Below, piece by piece: positions 46,201 through 57,354 of a stretch of 64,000 nt of DNA. The position numbers were made by a program, and so were the translations under genes. The DNA comes from Otatea glauca. Its lineage: Eukaryota > Streptophyta > Magnoliopsida > Poales > Poaceae. The first letter of the stretch is position 1. Each line of letters starts with the position of its first letter. The DNA lies in assembly GCA_036346275.1 (NCBI GenBank), contig CM070719.1:33199591-33263590 (forward strand), written 5' to 3'. The notes beneath the pieces are model-generated. The model was not told the origin of the DNA. It did not search any database and saw only the letters and a list, made by a program, of their open reading frames with translations.

Positions 46201-49200
46201 TGTAACACCTAATTTTTGCTCTAATTTAAATTTTGAGAGTATTTTTGATTTTGTGAATTTTTGGGAATTTATTGAAATTTATTTGGAATTACTCAAAACT
46301 AGCCTTCCTTGAAAACAATTAAATAATGGAAAAGTTCTAGCAAAGTTTTATTGAAAATATTTTATTTGAGTTCCAAATATCTCAAAGTATTTTCTGGAAT
46401 TTTTCTAGAATTTTTACGCTATTTTAAAAGCCCCAAATGATTTAAGTGAATTTCTAGAATTATTTTTATTGAAAAGGATTTAAAATCCGGAATAGTGTCT
46501 GGCGAATCGTTGGACCGGCCCGATCTTGTCTTAGAGGCCCGGCTCGCGTCGCCGCCCACGCACCCACCCGCCAAAACCCTAGCCGCCGCGCGCGTTTCGC
46601 CGTTGGATCAACATCGTGCGATCGAGGAATCATCCGTCACCCATTGTTCGCGCCGATTGGATCGCTGCGTGAATGCGGGATTTCGCCACGTCGTTTCTTC
46701 CTCGCGAGATCGCCGAGCAATGGCCGCTGCATGTCGCCATTTCGCCAAGATTTCGCGCCGCGTCGAGCGCTATTTAGTCTTGCCGCACGCCACCGCGTGC
46801 GCGCTCCTAAACGCGTCTGTAGCCCTAGCGCACGCCTCCCGAAACGCCTCCGGTTGCTCACAAAAGCTCGCCGTAGTTGTTCCCCTGCGCCGCCACTGTT
46901 CTTCGGCGTTTGCTTCGCCGCCGGTCCACTCCTGCCGTCGCCGAGGTCACGAGCCTTGCCGGCGAGCCGCGTCGAATCGCTAGATCTTCTCGCCGGGAGC
47001 CACCAAACGCCGTCGACTACATCATCTTCCTCATCTCGGCAAGCTTGCACCGCCGCGCCATCGTCGGACTCGAGCATCGTTGGCCGTCGGATCGCAAGGA
47101 GGGTAAGGATCGTGCCACGTCGCCCTTCTCTGCTTACATTTAGTTTGTATCTGTGCGTTAGATCTGTATGGGCGGTGCGGATTAACCCCAAGGTTTACGT
47201 TAGCTAAATCTTGATCGTTAGATCTAGAGCGAGCGGCTTGGATTAGATCTAATGTCTGCGATATGTTTTAGTCTTAGCCGTTGGATCGTTAGTGAGCGCG
47301 TAGATTGAGCCACGTCGCGCCTTGAATAATGCGACTCTGGTAACTGGCCGTTGGATCGGATCTGAGCGGTTGAGTTCGGATCTGGTTTTAATCTAGGATC
47401 GCGCCGTTCAAATTTGAGCGTCGGCGGAGATGACGCCGCACCCCATCGAATCCGTCTTGTGGCGTGTGCGCGTTGGTGAGGAGAGACCAGATCAACCGTT
47501 GGTTTACGGCGCCGTTGGATGCGTGGCGTGGGGCGTGGAGTCTGGCGTCGCCGAACGCGCGGGGTGAGATCCGGCCAGTTGGTTGGCGGCGATGCGGATC
47601 TGCCGCGTGTCGCGTCGGGATTAGGCTGCGCCGTCGGCGGCGCCAAGGGTTGCGTCACCGGTGCAGCGCCGCGATGCCTCCGGTCCACGGTGGACGAGCC
47701 AACCGTGAACTCGATCCATAGACGAGCGGCGTGGCGGCCTGCAGGCGTGCCGCGTGTCTTCTTGGCGTCATCGGCGGCGTCATAAATATTTTCATATATG
47801 AAAATATTTCGGCGAAATTCATTTGGTGCTGACGTCATCATGAGGCATGCTGACGTCATAAATGTAATTTCAAGTATAAAAATAATTCAGAAAAATCGGA
47901 TTTTCTTAATTTACGTATTTTGATTTTATTCAAACTTCAAATGACTATAACTTTTGCATTTTAACTCGGATTTGGGTGATTCAAATTTCTAAAAATTCAT
48001 AAAATTGTGAGCTATTTATTGGTGAATTTTATTTGAATTTTGAGGACATATAGTCTTCTGTATTGGCTATTTATTGTATACTTTGTTTATGCAGCGTGAG
48101 CGTAAATTTGCAGGGAAGTTTGAGGAAGAATTAGTCGCTCAAGACCAAGCTTGAACACGACCAGCAACTCTTTGAAGGCAAGTGATGCTTTGATCATTTT
48201 GATCCCAGATTTTAAAATGTAATTTATGCTTTGAAACTATGCATGCTAATTATTTAAAATGAATTTAAATTAATTTGGGATAATGTAGTTAATCAACCCA
48301 TTTTGTTATGCCACCTTGAATTATTAATTGTATGCCTAGATCATTGTCACCCTAAGTTCGATTATATTAGTTGGATGTTAATATTGTGCCAACACGGGAG
48401 GCTAGGCAGTGAGTAGATGCTTAGCCTTGCAGCGAATCATGAATAATCTTTCGGAAAAATGCTACAATATTGATTAAAGACATATTGAATGTATTTTGAA
48501 AAGTGGTGTGATGATGCCACATGTTGAGATTGAGTCTGACAACTTTGTGGTTCCGTGCCGATATTGAGTTATTCTTGGCATGTGTTGCACAATAATCAAG
48601 CTGGGTGGAAAATGATTTAGGCTGGGGCAAGTGGCAAGAGGTGTGTGTGCGGTGGGCTGTGTGGCATTGGGTTGTTGAGTGATGTGAGTCATGTGCCACA
48701 TTGGGCCGTGTGCCTTGTTGAGTGTTGAAAGTCTTGCCTTGGTGGATTAAGGACTTCACCTTGCAAGCCTTTGATCTGAGTCACCGTACAACCACATGTC
48801 GACATGGGACGGACCTAGTTGACTAGGGTTACGATATCTTTCCTCGATACCTCGGGGTGACGATACAGGGGGTGTATCTGTATGGGGAGCGTACGTGCTA
48901 CGGCTTGGTGCCCATCCAACGGTGATTGGCGGTCCTATACTTGGCTCTGTGTGAGGAAGTGATAGTGAAGGCAATCTGGAGAGGTTCTTTAGTTAAGGTA
49001 GAAGTTCTGAAAAGCTTTGTTGCGGACAATCACACGTGTGGTGGCGGTGTATCTTGTGGGTAAAGTGTACAACCTCTGCGAGTGTCAAAACTATTGAATA
49101 GCCGTGCTCACGGTATTGAGCATTGCTCGGGATTACAGTCAAGGGTAGTTTTCATAAACAAAACATGGAAGGGTGGTGTGTGCGGTGTTGGAAATGAACT

Positions 49201-49770
49201 AATAAAGTGTGTGTGCGAGAATCTTGAAGAAAAACCATTTGAAATTAGTATTACTTATATACATTTCCTTTGCTTTAATCTAAACAAGATACTAGTTTAA
49301 AAATCTTGCTTGATGCAAAAGGATCAATTAAGCCAATCCATTGGAATAAGCTTTGCATATAGTAATAGTCTTGCATTACATGCATTACTTGTTGAGTGCC
49401 TTGTGTACTCACCCCACCTTATCAACCCCAACATCGGTGGAGAGACTACACGGTATGGGAGGAGAGTGCGTCGAGGACACGAGCAACTAGGGGCAAGCCC
49501 GATCGGTTGCTCTGTGGCAAGATGGATGCTTACGACTTTTTATGTTCATTGCTATTTCTTTGTTTTGAATAATGTAAGCCTGCGTGGTGACTTATCTGTA
49601 AGGAGACCATAAGGTTGTACAACTCGTTTTATATACATGTTTGCACTATTTATTCTTATATCCTTGTGAATATGCGTGATGTGCAACCTCAGCCTGATTG
49701 TGTGTGCTAAGCGTGATCTGGGTAGCACGAGAATACAGAGAGGGTCGGATTTGCGGTTCGGGTCCCGACA
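46201..49770 (+). repeat. E2 3' LTR
   Basis: TGTAACACCT...GTCCCGACA, 3570 bp. Paired TGACGTCA motifs at 47826-47862 and TATA box near 47873. Differences from the 5' LTR are small indels in CG-rich spots. Confidence 0.92.
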
Positions 49771-50343
49771 ACGACCCGATGACAGAGCATTCACTTGAGC
49801 GGCCGCAGGCGACAGTATATGACAATAAATATACTATAAACTTATAGTAATTGTATGCTAAAACGTATAGTAAAACGAATGAAATCGTATTTCCTGCCTT
49901 AATAATTTTACTACCAAGCTTTGCAAGTATTACTATCTCCAATAGAACACAATGTACATACAAACGAAGACCTAGGAGGAGCCATATATTTAGTAATGTG
50001 TGCTAATGTGGTGATTTAACCACACTACTGAGAATGTAGTTTTTTACTATTCCTTTTAAGAACATTTACGACGCTAAAACCTTATTATTACTAGCCTGCA
50101 TTGACACTTAAATGTGTTACGATACAATTGACCAACTTTTACTACTATGTACATAAAATATTACTGCTATTATAAATCCAGTTTGAAATTTTTATAAAAA
50201 ATCGTGAAACACATGTAAGAAAGTACTTTTAACACAATGTTCTCACACCTATATCTGTTATTTAACTTCATCCTCATCAAACCCTAAAAATAACTTGGGA
50301 AACCCTAAAAATACAGAGGAGGTTGGAGCTCTCTGTACTTATT
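49771..50343 (+). repeat. Right half of the repeat interrupted by E2
   Basis: Continues the AT-rich repeat seen at 35.64-36.13 kb ('gagcattcact', 'aaaacgtatagtaaaacga', 'accaagctttgcaagtatta', 'gacgctaaaacc'). No coding sequence. Confidence 0.65.
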
Positions 50344-50354
50344 TCCTAGAAATA

Positions 50355-50396
50355 GTCATCACAGATGGTTTTTGGCTAAAACCGTCTATGATGTGA
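50355..50396. repeat. CACTA subterminal motif, truncated end
   Basis: A palindromic unit catcacagatggtt...aaaccgtctatgatgtg. Read outward it matches the CACTA left end of 7204 (accgtctgtgatgtgcc) up to 'gatgtg', then switches to Sirevirus gag. The last dozen or so bases of a CACTA terminus would be missing. It may be the right end of the 7.2-kb CACTA or of another copy. Confidence 0.5.
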
Positions 50397-52516
50397 GTGT
50401 ATACTTCGCCTTACCAGAGGCAGAAGTAGCAGGATGATCAACCTTCTGATCAGAGATCCCATGGACAACCCCGACAGATCTAAACATAGTAGTACTCACC
50501 CTGGGAGCTACCACGATCTCACCACTCTTGGAGCCACTCACAATGGTGGGAGGATGCGCCCGAGCGTGCTCCAAGTAGTCAAATCCTAGACCCTGATTAA
50601 ATTGACTAATCTCGGATTGGTCTAGAATGAGATTGAGCTTCTTCTTGCCTCCTACAAACTTCTCGAGAGTGCTCATGAGATACTCACACTCCCGGAAGAA
50701 AGAGTCATAAGAAGAACAGGGAAGAGAGGAGGAAGAAGAACCAGGAAGAGAAGAATTATCAGCACGTGTATTTTTCTCCCTCAGCACGGTTGCTTCAATT
50801 TTGAGGGCTTCACACGAAACGCAAGGGGCATTTCTAATCCTAAGGGTCTGGACATCAAACTTCTTCCTAAGTTCGACTTCGATTTCATCCAAGTCCCCGT
50901 CAATCACAGAACATCGCAAGCAACTTTCTTGTGACTTATCTAGTAAGTCCTTAGCAAGTTTAGCTCACTTGACATTTAAAGATTCATTGTCAAGTTTTAG
51001 CTGCTTACAGCCCTCACATGAGCTGACTGGGTCCTTACAAGCATGCATTTCAAGTTCACCATTTCTAGTAGAGAGCTTGCTAAGATGAGTACTCATGGCA
51101 TCAATCTTAGCAAGTAACTTAGAGCAATTTTCACATGAGGGAGTAGAGTGAGCATTAAGAAAACTAGCATCTAAAGACATAGCATTAACAGATTCATTGC
51201 TAGCATTCTTCAACCTAAGACTATCTAGTTCAAACAACACACAATCATGCATAGTCCTTAGGTTCTTTAGCTCCACAAGCAGGGCATCACACAAAGAACT
51301 GTCATCAGTGACTCGGAAGGGAGAAGATCTAAGAGAAGCTAACTCCTGAGTCAAGATACCTACTTCCTTCTCAAGCTCCATACACCTAGCTCTAGCTCTA
51401 GCATGAAATTTCCCTAGTTTGTAGAAAGCTTCATTGAGCTAGTCATTGGAGGGTACCTCGTCCGTGTCGCTGTAGAGCTCGGAGTCGCCGATGCCGTTGG
51501 CGTCTGCCATGAAGCACATCCTGGTGAAGTCATCGCCGTCTTTCTTCTCTTGCAGATCATCCTCGCCTTCGTCGCTCTAGGTCTCTGTATCGGAGAGGTT
51601 GATGTCGTCGAGTGCAGATGATAGCAGTGTGTAAACTTCTTGTTCTTGAGAGTTGCGGTACTTCTTCTCATGCGCCAGTCCTGACTGGAAAATTTGCTCT
51701 CTCTCACCCTTGTGCCACCTCTCTTCCTCTCTCTCACCCTCTTGTATGCATGAGAGAATTTGCGAGCCAAAAGAGCATGCTCATTTTCTGGAATTTTTTC
51801 CAGTTGGTCATCGCTTAGCTCGCAAAGGGTAGAGAGGGAGAAACTAGCAGAAGAATCAGAATTGGATCCAGTGGGATCGGTGACCAAGGCCATCGACTAA
51901 GATTTCGTCTTGCGAGAGACGACGTCAATCTCATGAGTCCTGAGTCGGGAATAAAGCCCGTCAAAAGTCAGAGTCGACAAGTCGGTAGTGTCCTTGATGA
52001 TTGCCACTTTCATCTCCCAAACTTGAAGATCGAGTGTGGTCAAGAAATATCGAGCATTATCCGAGTAAGGTATATGCAATCGACTGCTTGAAGGTCACTC
52101 AAAATCTTCATAAAACGACCAAAGCACTCGTCAAGACTCTCACCAGAGTGTTGTTCAAACTTGTTGTACTCACGCTTGAATTGGTCCTGTCTCACAGTCT
52201 TGATTTGGGTGGTGCCCTCATGGTAAGCATCGAGGGTCACCCAAATCTGATGAGCAGAACGGAGGTGAGAAATCCAATCGTACTCACTGCAGCTAAGATC
52301 CTGTATGAGGATGTTCCTTGCCTTAGCGTTCGCCTCAACATCAGCCATATTGCCGGCCGTGACATTTTCATCGGCAAGAACCTCATACGGGCGTTTCACC
52401 TTCTGCCATCTCAGGAAGCCCTGGGCAGTGATGTACGACTCCATTCGAGACTTCCAAAATGGAAAATCAACTCCAGAAAAAATAGGAGGCTTGGTGGAAT
52501 ACTTTTCCATCGCCAT
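50386..52516 (-). pseudogene. Sirevirus gag (minus strand), 3'-truncated and broken
   Basis: Starts at 52516 (MAMEKYSTKPPIFSGVDFPF), 40-odd bp after the PBS. The copia gag core is clear: FWKSRMESYITAQGFLRWQK, AKARNILIQDLS, YEGTTQIK-like and REYNKFEQHSGESLDECFGR. A frameshift at about 52080 is followed by YFLTTLDLQVWEMKVAIIKD, an in-frame TAG at 51897, a second frame change near 51700 where a zinc knuckle would be expected but is not readable, and a long coiled-coil region (MELEKEVGILTQELASLRSS; CENCSKLLAKIDAMSTHLSK) with two more in-frame stops near 51440 and 50960. It ends at the junction near 50398; no pol follows. Confidence 0.85.
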
Positions 52517-52557
52517 GGCTCTTGAGACCGGTCAAGATCTATGGTCGAGCAAAACCG

Positions 52558-52571
52558 GCTCTGATACCAAT
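52558..52571 (-). other. Sirevirus primer-binding site (minus strand)
   Basis: Reads ATTGGTATCAGAGC on the minus strand, adjacent to the LTR end; initiator tRNA-Met type. Confidence 0.85.
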
Positions 52572-54327
52572 TGAAAGATCGATATGACGAACAGAGGGTG
52601 GTGAATGGTCGCAACTTAAAATTTTCCCTAAAAAATAATCCAAACAAGCCTGCGAAGAAAATGCACAAGAGGAGCCGACCAAAATGAGCCTTTTGTCTTT
52701 GTCGGCAAGCGCTCTTGCCGAGGGCGGTAGCACCGCGAGGAAGAGCGGTATGCTGGGCTCAAAACAGCTCAAACGATCGAAAAAGCAGCCGACCTAAAGC
52801 AAATTTCGAGAAATCTTTTGATCATCTAGACAAAAACTCACAAAACTTGGTAGATATGATCCTAGGGATGTCAAGACCTCATTCCAACCTTCAATTGCAA
52901 GGATTGACGTCAAAGTTCCGACCATTTTGCTCGGGAAGGAAGAACACACCAAGTTTGCGCAAGAACCCAAGGAATCGACCTAAGGCATGCTAGTGGGATT
53001 TTAATGATCAAGATGATCTTGGATAGCTTTCCACATGTCACAGCAAGCAAAAGCACAAGTTTCAACTTCCACAAACGTGATTTACAAGATCATTCATTCA
53101 AGAACGCAAAAATCGGTTTCTTACAAGAAGAACGCATAGATTGCCTAGATGATTGGGATATGATCTAAAGAGAGATTCATCCATCAATCAACATCCTCGG
53201 CATAAGAATCGTAAGCATTTTAGAAGGAGAGGAGGCAAATCCAAAAGCATGTAGAAGGAGGGGAGGCAAATCCAAATTACATGAATGTAAATTGCAAGAA
53301 TGTAAGTACGGAATTTAAATGCGTAAAGTAAATTCAAGTATAAGAGAAAATGATTTGCATTTCTAGAAGGGAGGTTTACAAAGCCTCACAACAAAGTGGA
53401 CAAAGCTCAAAGAAGCACAAAACCTCTAAAACCTTCAAAAGGAGAAAGGCCACCTCTCCCCCTCTATTTATACTACTCTTGGGACACCTACCACCCTTGG
53501 ATTAGTCCCTCAACCCTAGGGCACTCCATCAAGGACTAGGATTGACCCACTCACACAGCCATGCAAGGGCTAACCCAAAACCCTCCACACAAACCGGGTT
53601 TCCTTGCACGGTTTTTAAAGCACACTAACTAGACCCGCTATCCTATCAACTCGACCACGATCCGACGGCCCTCATTGGTCCAAGCAGCTTCTAGCTAGCA
53701 TCTGATCCGTTCCTTATCTTCTTGGCTTGCACCGACTCCGTCTTCGATCATCTTCCGACGATCCTCGACCGTTGGACCTCCGACGCTCCTCGCCTAGTCC
53801 CGATCATCCTCCACCTCACTATGATCAAAACCCGACATCTGGCAACCATCAAAAACAAGGAAACACGTCACATAGCAATGTCCCAAAAGCTATGCAATAA
53901 ATTCATCAAAGTCAACGCATTGAAATTCATCTTCACTCATACTGGCAGGTGCTATCGCCCTTAGGACGGTAGCACCGCTCTACGCCAGTACTAGAAAACA
54001 CCTTCTCTGGAATTTTTACACCGTTCCAGAGGGCTGGTGCTACCGCTCGCCCGGTATCACCAGGCTACCATGGTTGGTAGCACCACCAATCCAGAACCCC
54101 TAAAAACACCCTCTATGTAATTTTTACACCAGCCATTTGGGTCGGGGCTACCACTCACCCGGTAGCACTGCGCTCCCATAGCCGGTAGCACCGGGAAAAC
54201 AGAGAAATGCTCAAATTGCTTCAAATTTCAAATCCAATTCAAATCAAACTCAAACCAGAGCATACCAAGCTCAAGCTTAGTCAAAATACTCATCACAAAC
54301 CTGAGTAGACCTCCACATGGTCTTTCA
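52572..54327 (-). mobile_element. Sirevirus 5' LTR (minus strand)
   Basis: On the minus strand TGAAAGACCATGTGGAGGTC...ATCTTTCA, 1756 bp, same family as 20017-21656. Its extra length is largely a two-unit repeat near the 54.0-54.2 kb end (a block with 'aatttttacacc' followed by 'gctaccgctcgcccggta' at about 54008 and again at about 54116) rich in 'ggtagcacc' motifs. The outer end abuts plus-strand Sirevirus RT without a gap. Confidence 0.85.
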
Positions 54328-55630
54328 TTATCGTGTCTTCAATCAAACTAAAGGTTTTGTTGAAAAGACATGTGATGTTGAGTTTGATGAGACTAACGAC
54401 TCTCAAGAAGAGCAAAGTAATTTGGATGATATAGGTGATGAAGGATTGAGACAAGCGATGAAGAACATGATGCTTGGAGACATCAAGCCAAAAGAGGATA
54501 AAAAGATCCTTCATCCACTCAAGTTGAGCCTTCCATATCCACAACACCAAACCAAGTTCAACCCATTGATGTGGATGACGAGGAAGATGCTCAACAACTT
54601 CAACCTCTACCTCAAAGAATTCATCATGCGATCTCCAAGGATCATCCAATATATCAAATATTGGGTGATGTCAGTAAGGGTGTTCAAACTCGATCTCGTG
54701 ACGCTTCTTTTTGTGAACATTACTATTTTGTGTCTTCTTTTGAACCCTCTCATATAGATGAGGCATTAGGTGATCCAAATTGGGTGAACTCAATGCATGA
54801 AGAGCTCAACAACTTCGCCCAGAATGATGTATGGACGCTAGTTGAAAGACCCAATGATCACAACGTCATCGGCACAAAATGGGTATTTATAAATAACCAA
54901 GATGAGAACGGTATTGTGGTAAGAAATAAAGCAAGATTAGTGGCACAAGGTTTCATACAAATCGAAGGACTAGATTTTGGTGAAAACTTTGCACCCGTGG
55001 CTAGATTAGAAGCCATTCGAATCTTGCTTGCATTTGCATCTTACTTTGATATTAAGTTATTTCAAATGGATGTGAAGAGAGCATTTCTAAATGGACAAAT
55101 ATCCGAGTTGGTATTTTATTGAACAACCTCTAGGTTTTGAAAATCATAAACACCCAAATCATGTATACAAACTCTCCAAGGCGCTATATGGTCTTAAACA
55201 AGCTCCTAGAGCATGGTATGAGCGACTTAGAGATTTTCTACTCTCAAAGAGATTCAAAATTGGGAAGATTGATACAACACTTTTCACTAAAATAATAGAT
55301 GGAGAATTTTTTGTTTGCCAAATTTATGTTGATGATATTATATTTGGCTCTACTAATTAAGATTTTTTACAAAGAATTTGGTGATATGATGTCTAGGGAG
55401 TTTGAGATGTCCATGATTGGGGAGTTGAGTTTCTTCCTTGGACTTCAAATCAAGCAACTCAAGAATGGGACATTCGTAAGCCAAACTAAGTACGTAAAGG
55501 ATCTACTCAAGAGGTTTGACATGGAGGATGCGAATCCCATCAAGACTCCAATGGCATCCAACGAGTATCTTGACCTCAATGAGGGAGGTAAATCGATAGA
55601 TTTAAAACTTTACCATTCTATGATTGGTAG
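54328..55630 (+). pseudogene. Sirevirus reverse transcriptase fragment (plus strand)
   Basis: Begins in the integrase-RT linker (RVFNQTKGFVEKTCDVEFDE) and carries the whole RT: WVNSMHEELNNFAQNDVW, IGTKWVFINNQDENG, ARLVAQGF, LLAFASYFDIKLFQMDVKRA, ALYGLKQAPRAWYERL, catalytic YVDDIIFGSTN and MSMIGELSFFLGLQIKQL, ending at YHSMIGS where a Tat LTR is inserted. Breaks: a frame change near 54590, one extra T in a T-run near 55115, an in-frame TAA at about 55357 directly after GSTN and one extra T in the following T-run near 55367. RNase H should lie beyond the Tat element, outside the window. It is in opposite orientation to the Sirevirus next to it. Confidence 0.88.
55626..55630 (+). repeat. Presumed target duplication of the Tat element, left (GGTAG)
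   Basis: Last five bases before the LTR. The partner lies beyond the right edge and cannot be checked. Confidence 0.4.
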
Positions 55631-56529
55631 TGTCGGCGTTTTCAAGCGCCGGCAAGTAAATTTGTAAGTCTAGGGGGTCGCGCGTTCCACTCCCTGAATG
55701 GTTAGACTCGTGAGTCCAAGATGTATCTTGGTTGGTGAAAGTCCCTACTCGATTCGGATGGCCGTATTGTATTGCTTTTTTGCCCTATGTTTTTACAGAC
55801 GAGGCCCCTAAATAACTTAGTCTCCTCGTGTTCTTATGTCTCTCCTCTCTCTCTGAATCGTTTAGTCCTGCTTCCTTTTATACAGAAGGAAGGGCGGGTT
55901 ACATCGAGTTGGGGGAAAGCGAGGTGACCTATGTTAGGAGAGCGGTCCTTAAATCACGTGGATTGGTCGCCACCGTCTTGCCCATCTTGGGTTGATAGCC
56001 TTGGTCGTCGGGGAGGTTAGGTATTCCCAGGAAATAGCGTACTTGCCCTCTGTGATCCTTGCGAATCTTGGCGTCGCGATGCGTGGCGTTAGTCTTTGCC
56101 TCGGGAGGGCGTGCGCTCATCTTGTCGTGGCGGTTGATGGGGTTTGAAGCTTTGTCTTCTGCGATCACGGATCTTCTTGGGAAGAACCACTGCCCTTGTA
56201 TAGTCACTCGATTGACCTTATTCGGAAGTGCGTGGCGGTAGGCGATGAGGACGACACGCGGCCCTCGGCGTCCGCCACCTTAGTTCGGTTGGGTCGGGAT
56301 CCGCCCGCCAAGAGTCGGGGCTGTCGGTCCGGTCAGTCGGAGATCCGCCCGCCAAGAGAAGTCGGGGCTATGCTGATCGGTCGCTTCCTGGCGGTCGGGG
56401 CGGATGTCTTGTCTTGATCTTGCGAGCGATCCGGTCGGTGGCGGGCGAGCGCGCTTTGTTGGTGGGAGATATGCTTGAGGCGGCTCGTCGCTTGGCTGTT
56501 AGGTACCCTGTTATTAGTATTCGTCGATA
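55631..56529 (-). repeat. Tat 3' LTR
   Basis: On the plus strand TGTCGGCG...TCGTCGATA; the right end reads TA where CA is expected, a likely C-to-T change. A TATA box (TATAAAAGG on the minus strand, about 55875-55884) precedes a run of R/U5-like sequence toward 55631, which fixes the orientation. About 899 bp. Confidence 0.65.
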
Positions 56530-56541
56530 GCCCCGAACTCC
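56530..56541 (-). other. Tat polypurine tract
   Basis: GGAGTTCGGGGC on the minus strand directly before the LTR, the usual Tat-type PPT. Confidence 0.6.
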
Positions 56542-57350
56542 GGCGATTTGTGGTCGGTTGGGGTTGAACTTGGGCGAAAGTGGTGGCGGGCACAGTCGGT
56601 CGGTCGCCCGTCCGGTTAGCGATTTACATCGGTGTGCCTCGTTAGATCCGGCGGCTGCCTGGAGCTTGGCGGGGGCATTTGAACCGCGGAGGCTTTACTC
56701 GCCTCGTTGCGCATGCAGAGTATAGTTTGGCGCGCCACGCTTTGCTCGTCTTCTTAGTTGCTTTGGGTTACGGTGAAGGGCGGCCGTTTTACGGCACCGC
56801 ATTTACTCGGAGGCAGCTTAGCCTCCTTCGTCGGATATATATATATGTGTGCGTAGCTTGCTTGAAGGGATGAGCTCTTTCTTGTTCTTTCAAATGGCTT
56901 GAGACACCCTCTAGTCTTTAGCCGGCGATGGCGTCGTGGTGGAAGAAGCTGCGGCCGTGTGGCCATACATTGTGTATTTGCTCGAGGCCGTTCAGAGGCT
57001 CGAGGTGGTAAGGGAGCCCTTACGGAGGCGATGGCGCAAAGCGCCGGCCGTGGTTAGTCTGGCCGCGTCGATGTCGGTGAGCAGCGTGAAGCATCGGCGT
57101 GTTACCAGCGGCGCGCGGCTATCCGTCGACGAGCAAGGCCTACCGACATCTGTCGGTGCCACCGATGCGCCGCGGATGTTTGATAGGTTCTAAGCGCGGG
57201 TAGAGTCTGCAGTAGTGCGGCGTGGCCACTCTTGTATCATCGGTCTTGTGTGTAAAGTCGTGTAAAAAGTCAGAGCTGTTGGCCTATAATGAAATTTTCT
57301 TTTTCTTTATGAAAATGTCTTCACGATGAGTTTGCTTTAATTTTAATCGT
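56542..57350. other. Tat 3' region, proximal part
   Basis: GC-rich. Contains a (TA)n run near 56838 and, at 57270-57320, AT-rich sequence with aataaaa-like runs. No domain recognised in either direction. Confidence 0.4.
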
Positions 57351-57354
57351 TGTG

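Larger units (their letters stand above)
37023..49770 (+). mobile_element. Full-length Tekay-type chromovirus E2 (Ty3/gypsy)
   Basis: 12,748 bp, same organisation and strand as E1: LTRs of 3566 and 3570 bp, PBS, orf0, gag, pol, chromodomain, PPT. It differs from E1 mainly in the GC-rich middle of the LTR; the internal region is almost collinear base for base. Its two LTRs share E2-specific variants (for example 'tgtatactttg' where E1 has 'tgtatgctttg'), so E2 is its own insertion and not a segmental copy of E1. Confidence 0.92.

Noticed and set aside
21791..49770. E1 and E2 as a tandem segmental duplication of one element
   Set aside because: Different LTR centres, different flanks and separate target duplications show two insertions.
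17905..55630. RNase H at 17.9 kb and RT at 54.3 kb as parts of one split Sirevirus
   Set aside because: Both are plus strand but in the wrong order (RNase H left of RT), so a simple insertion cannot have split them.
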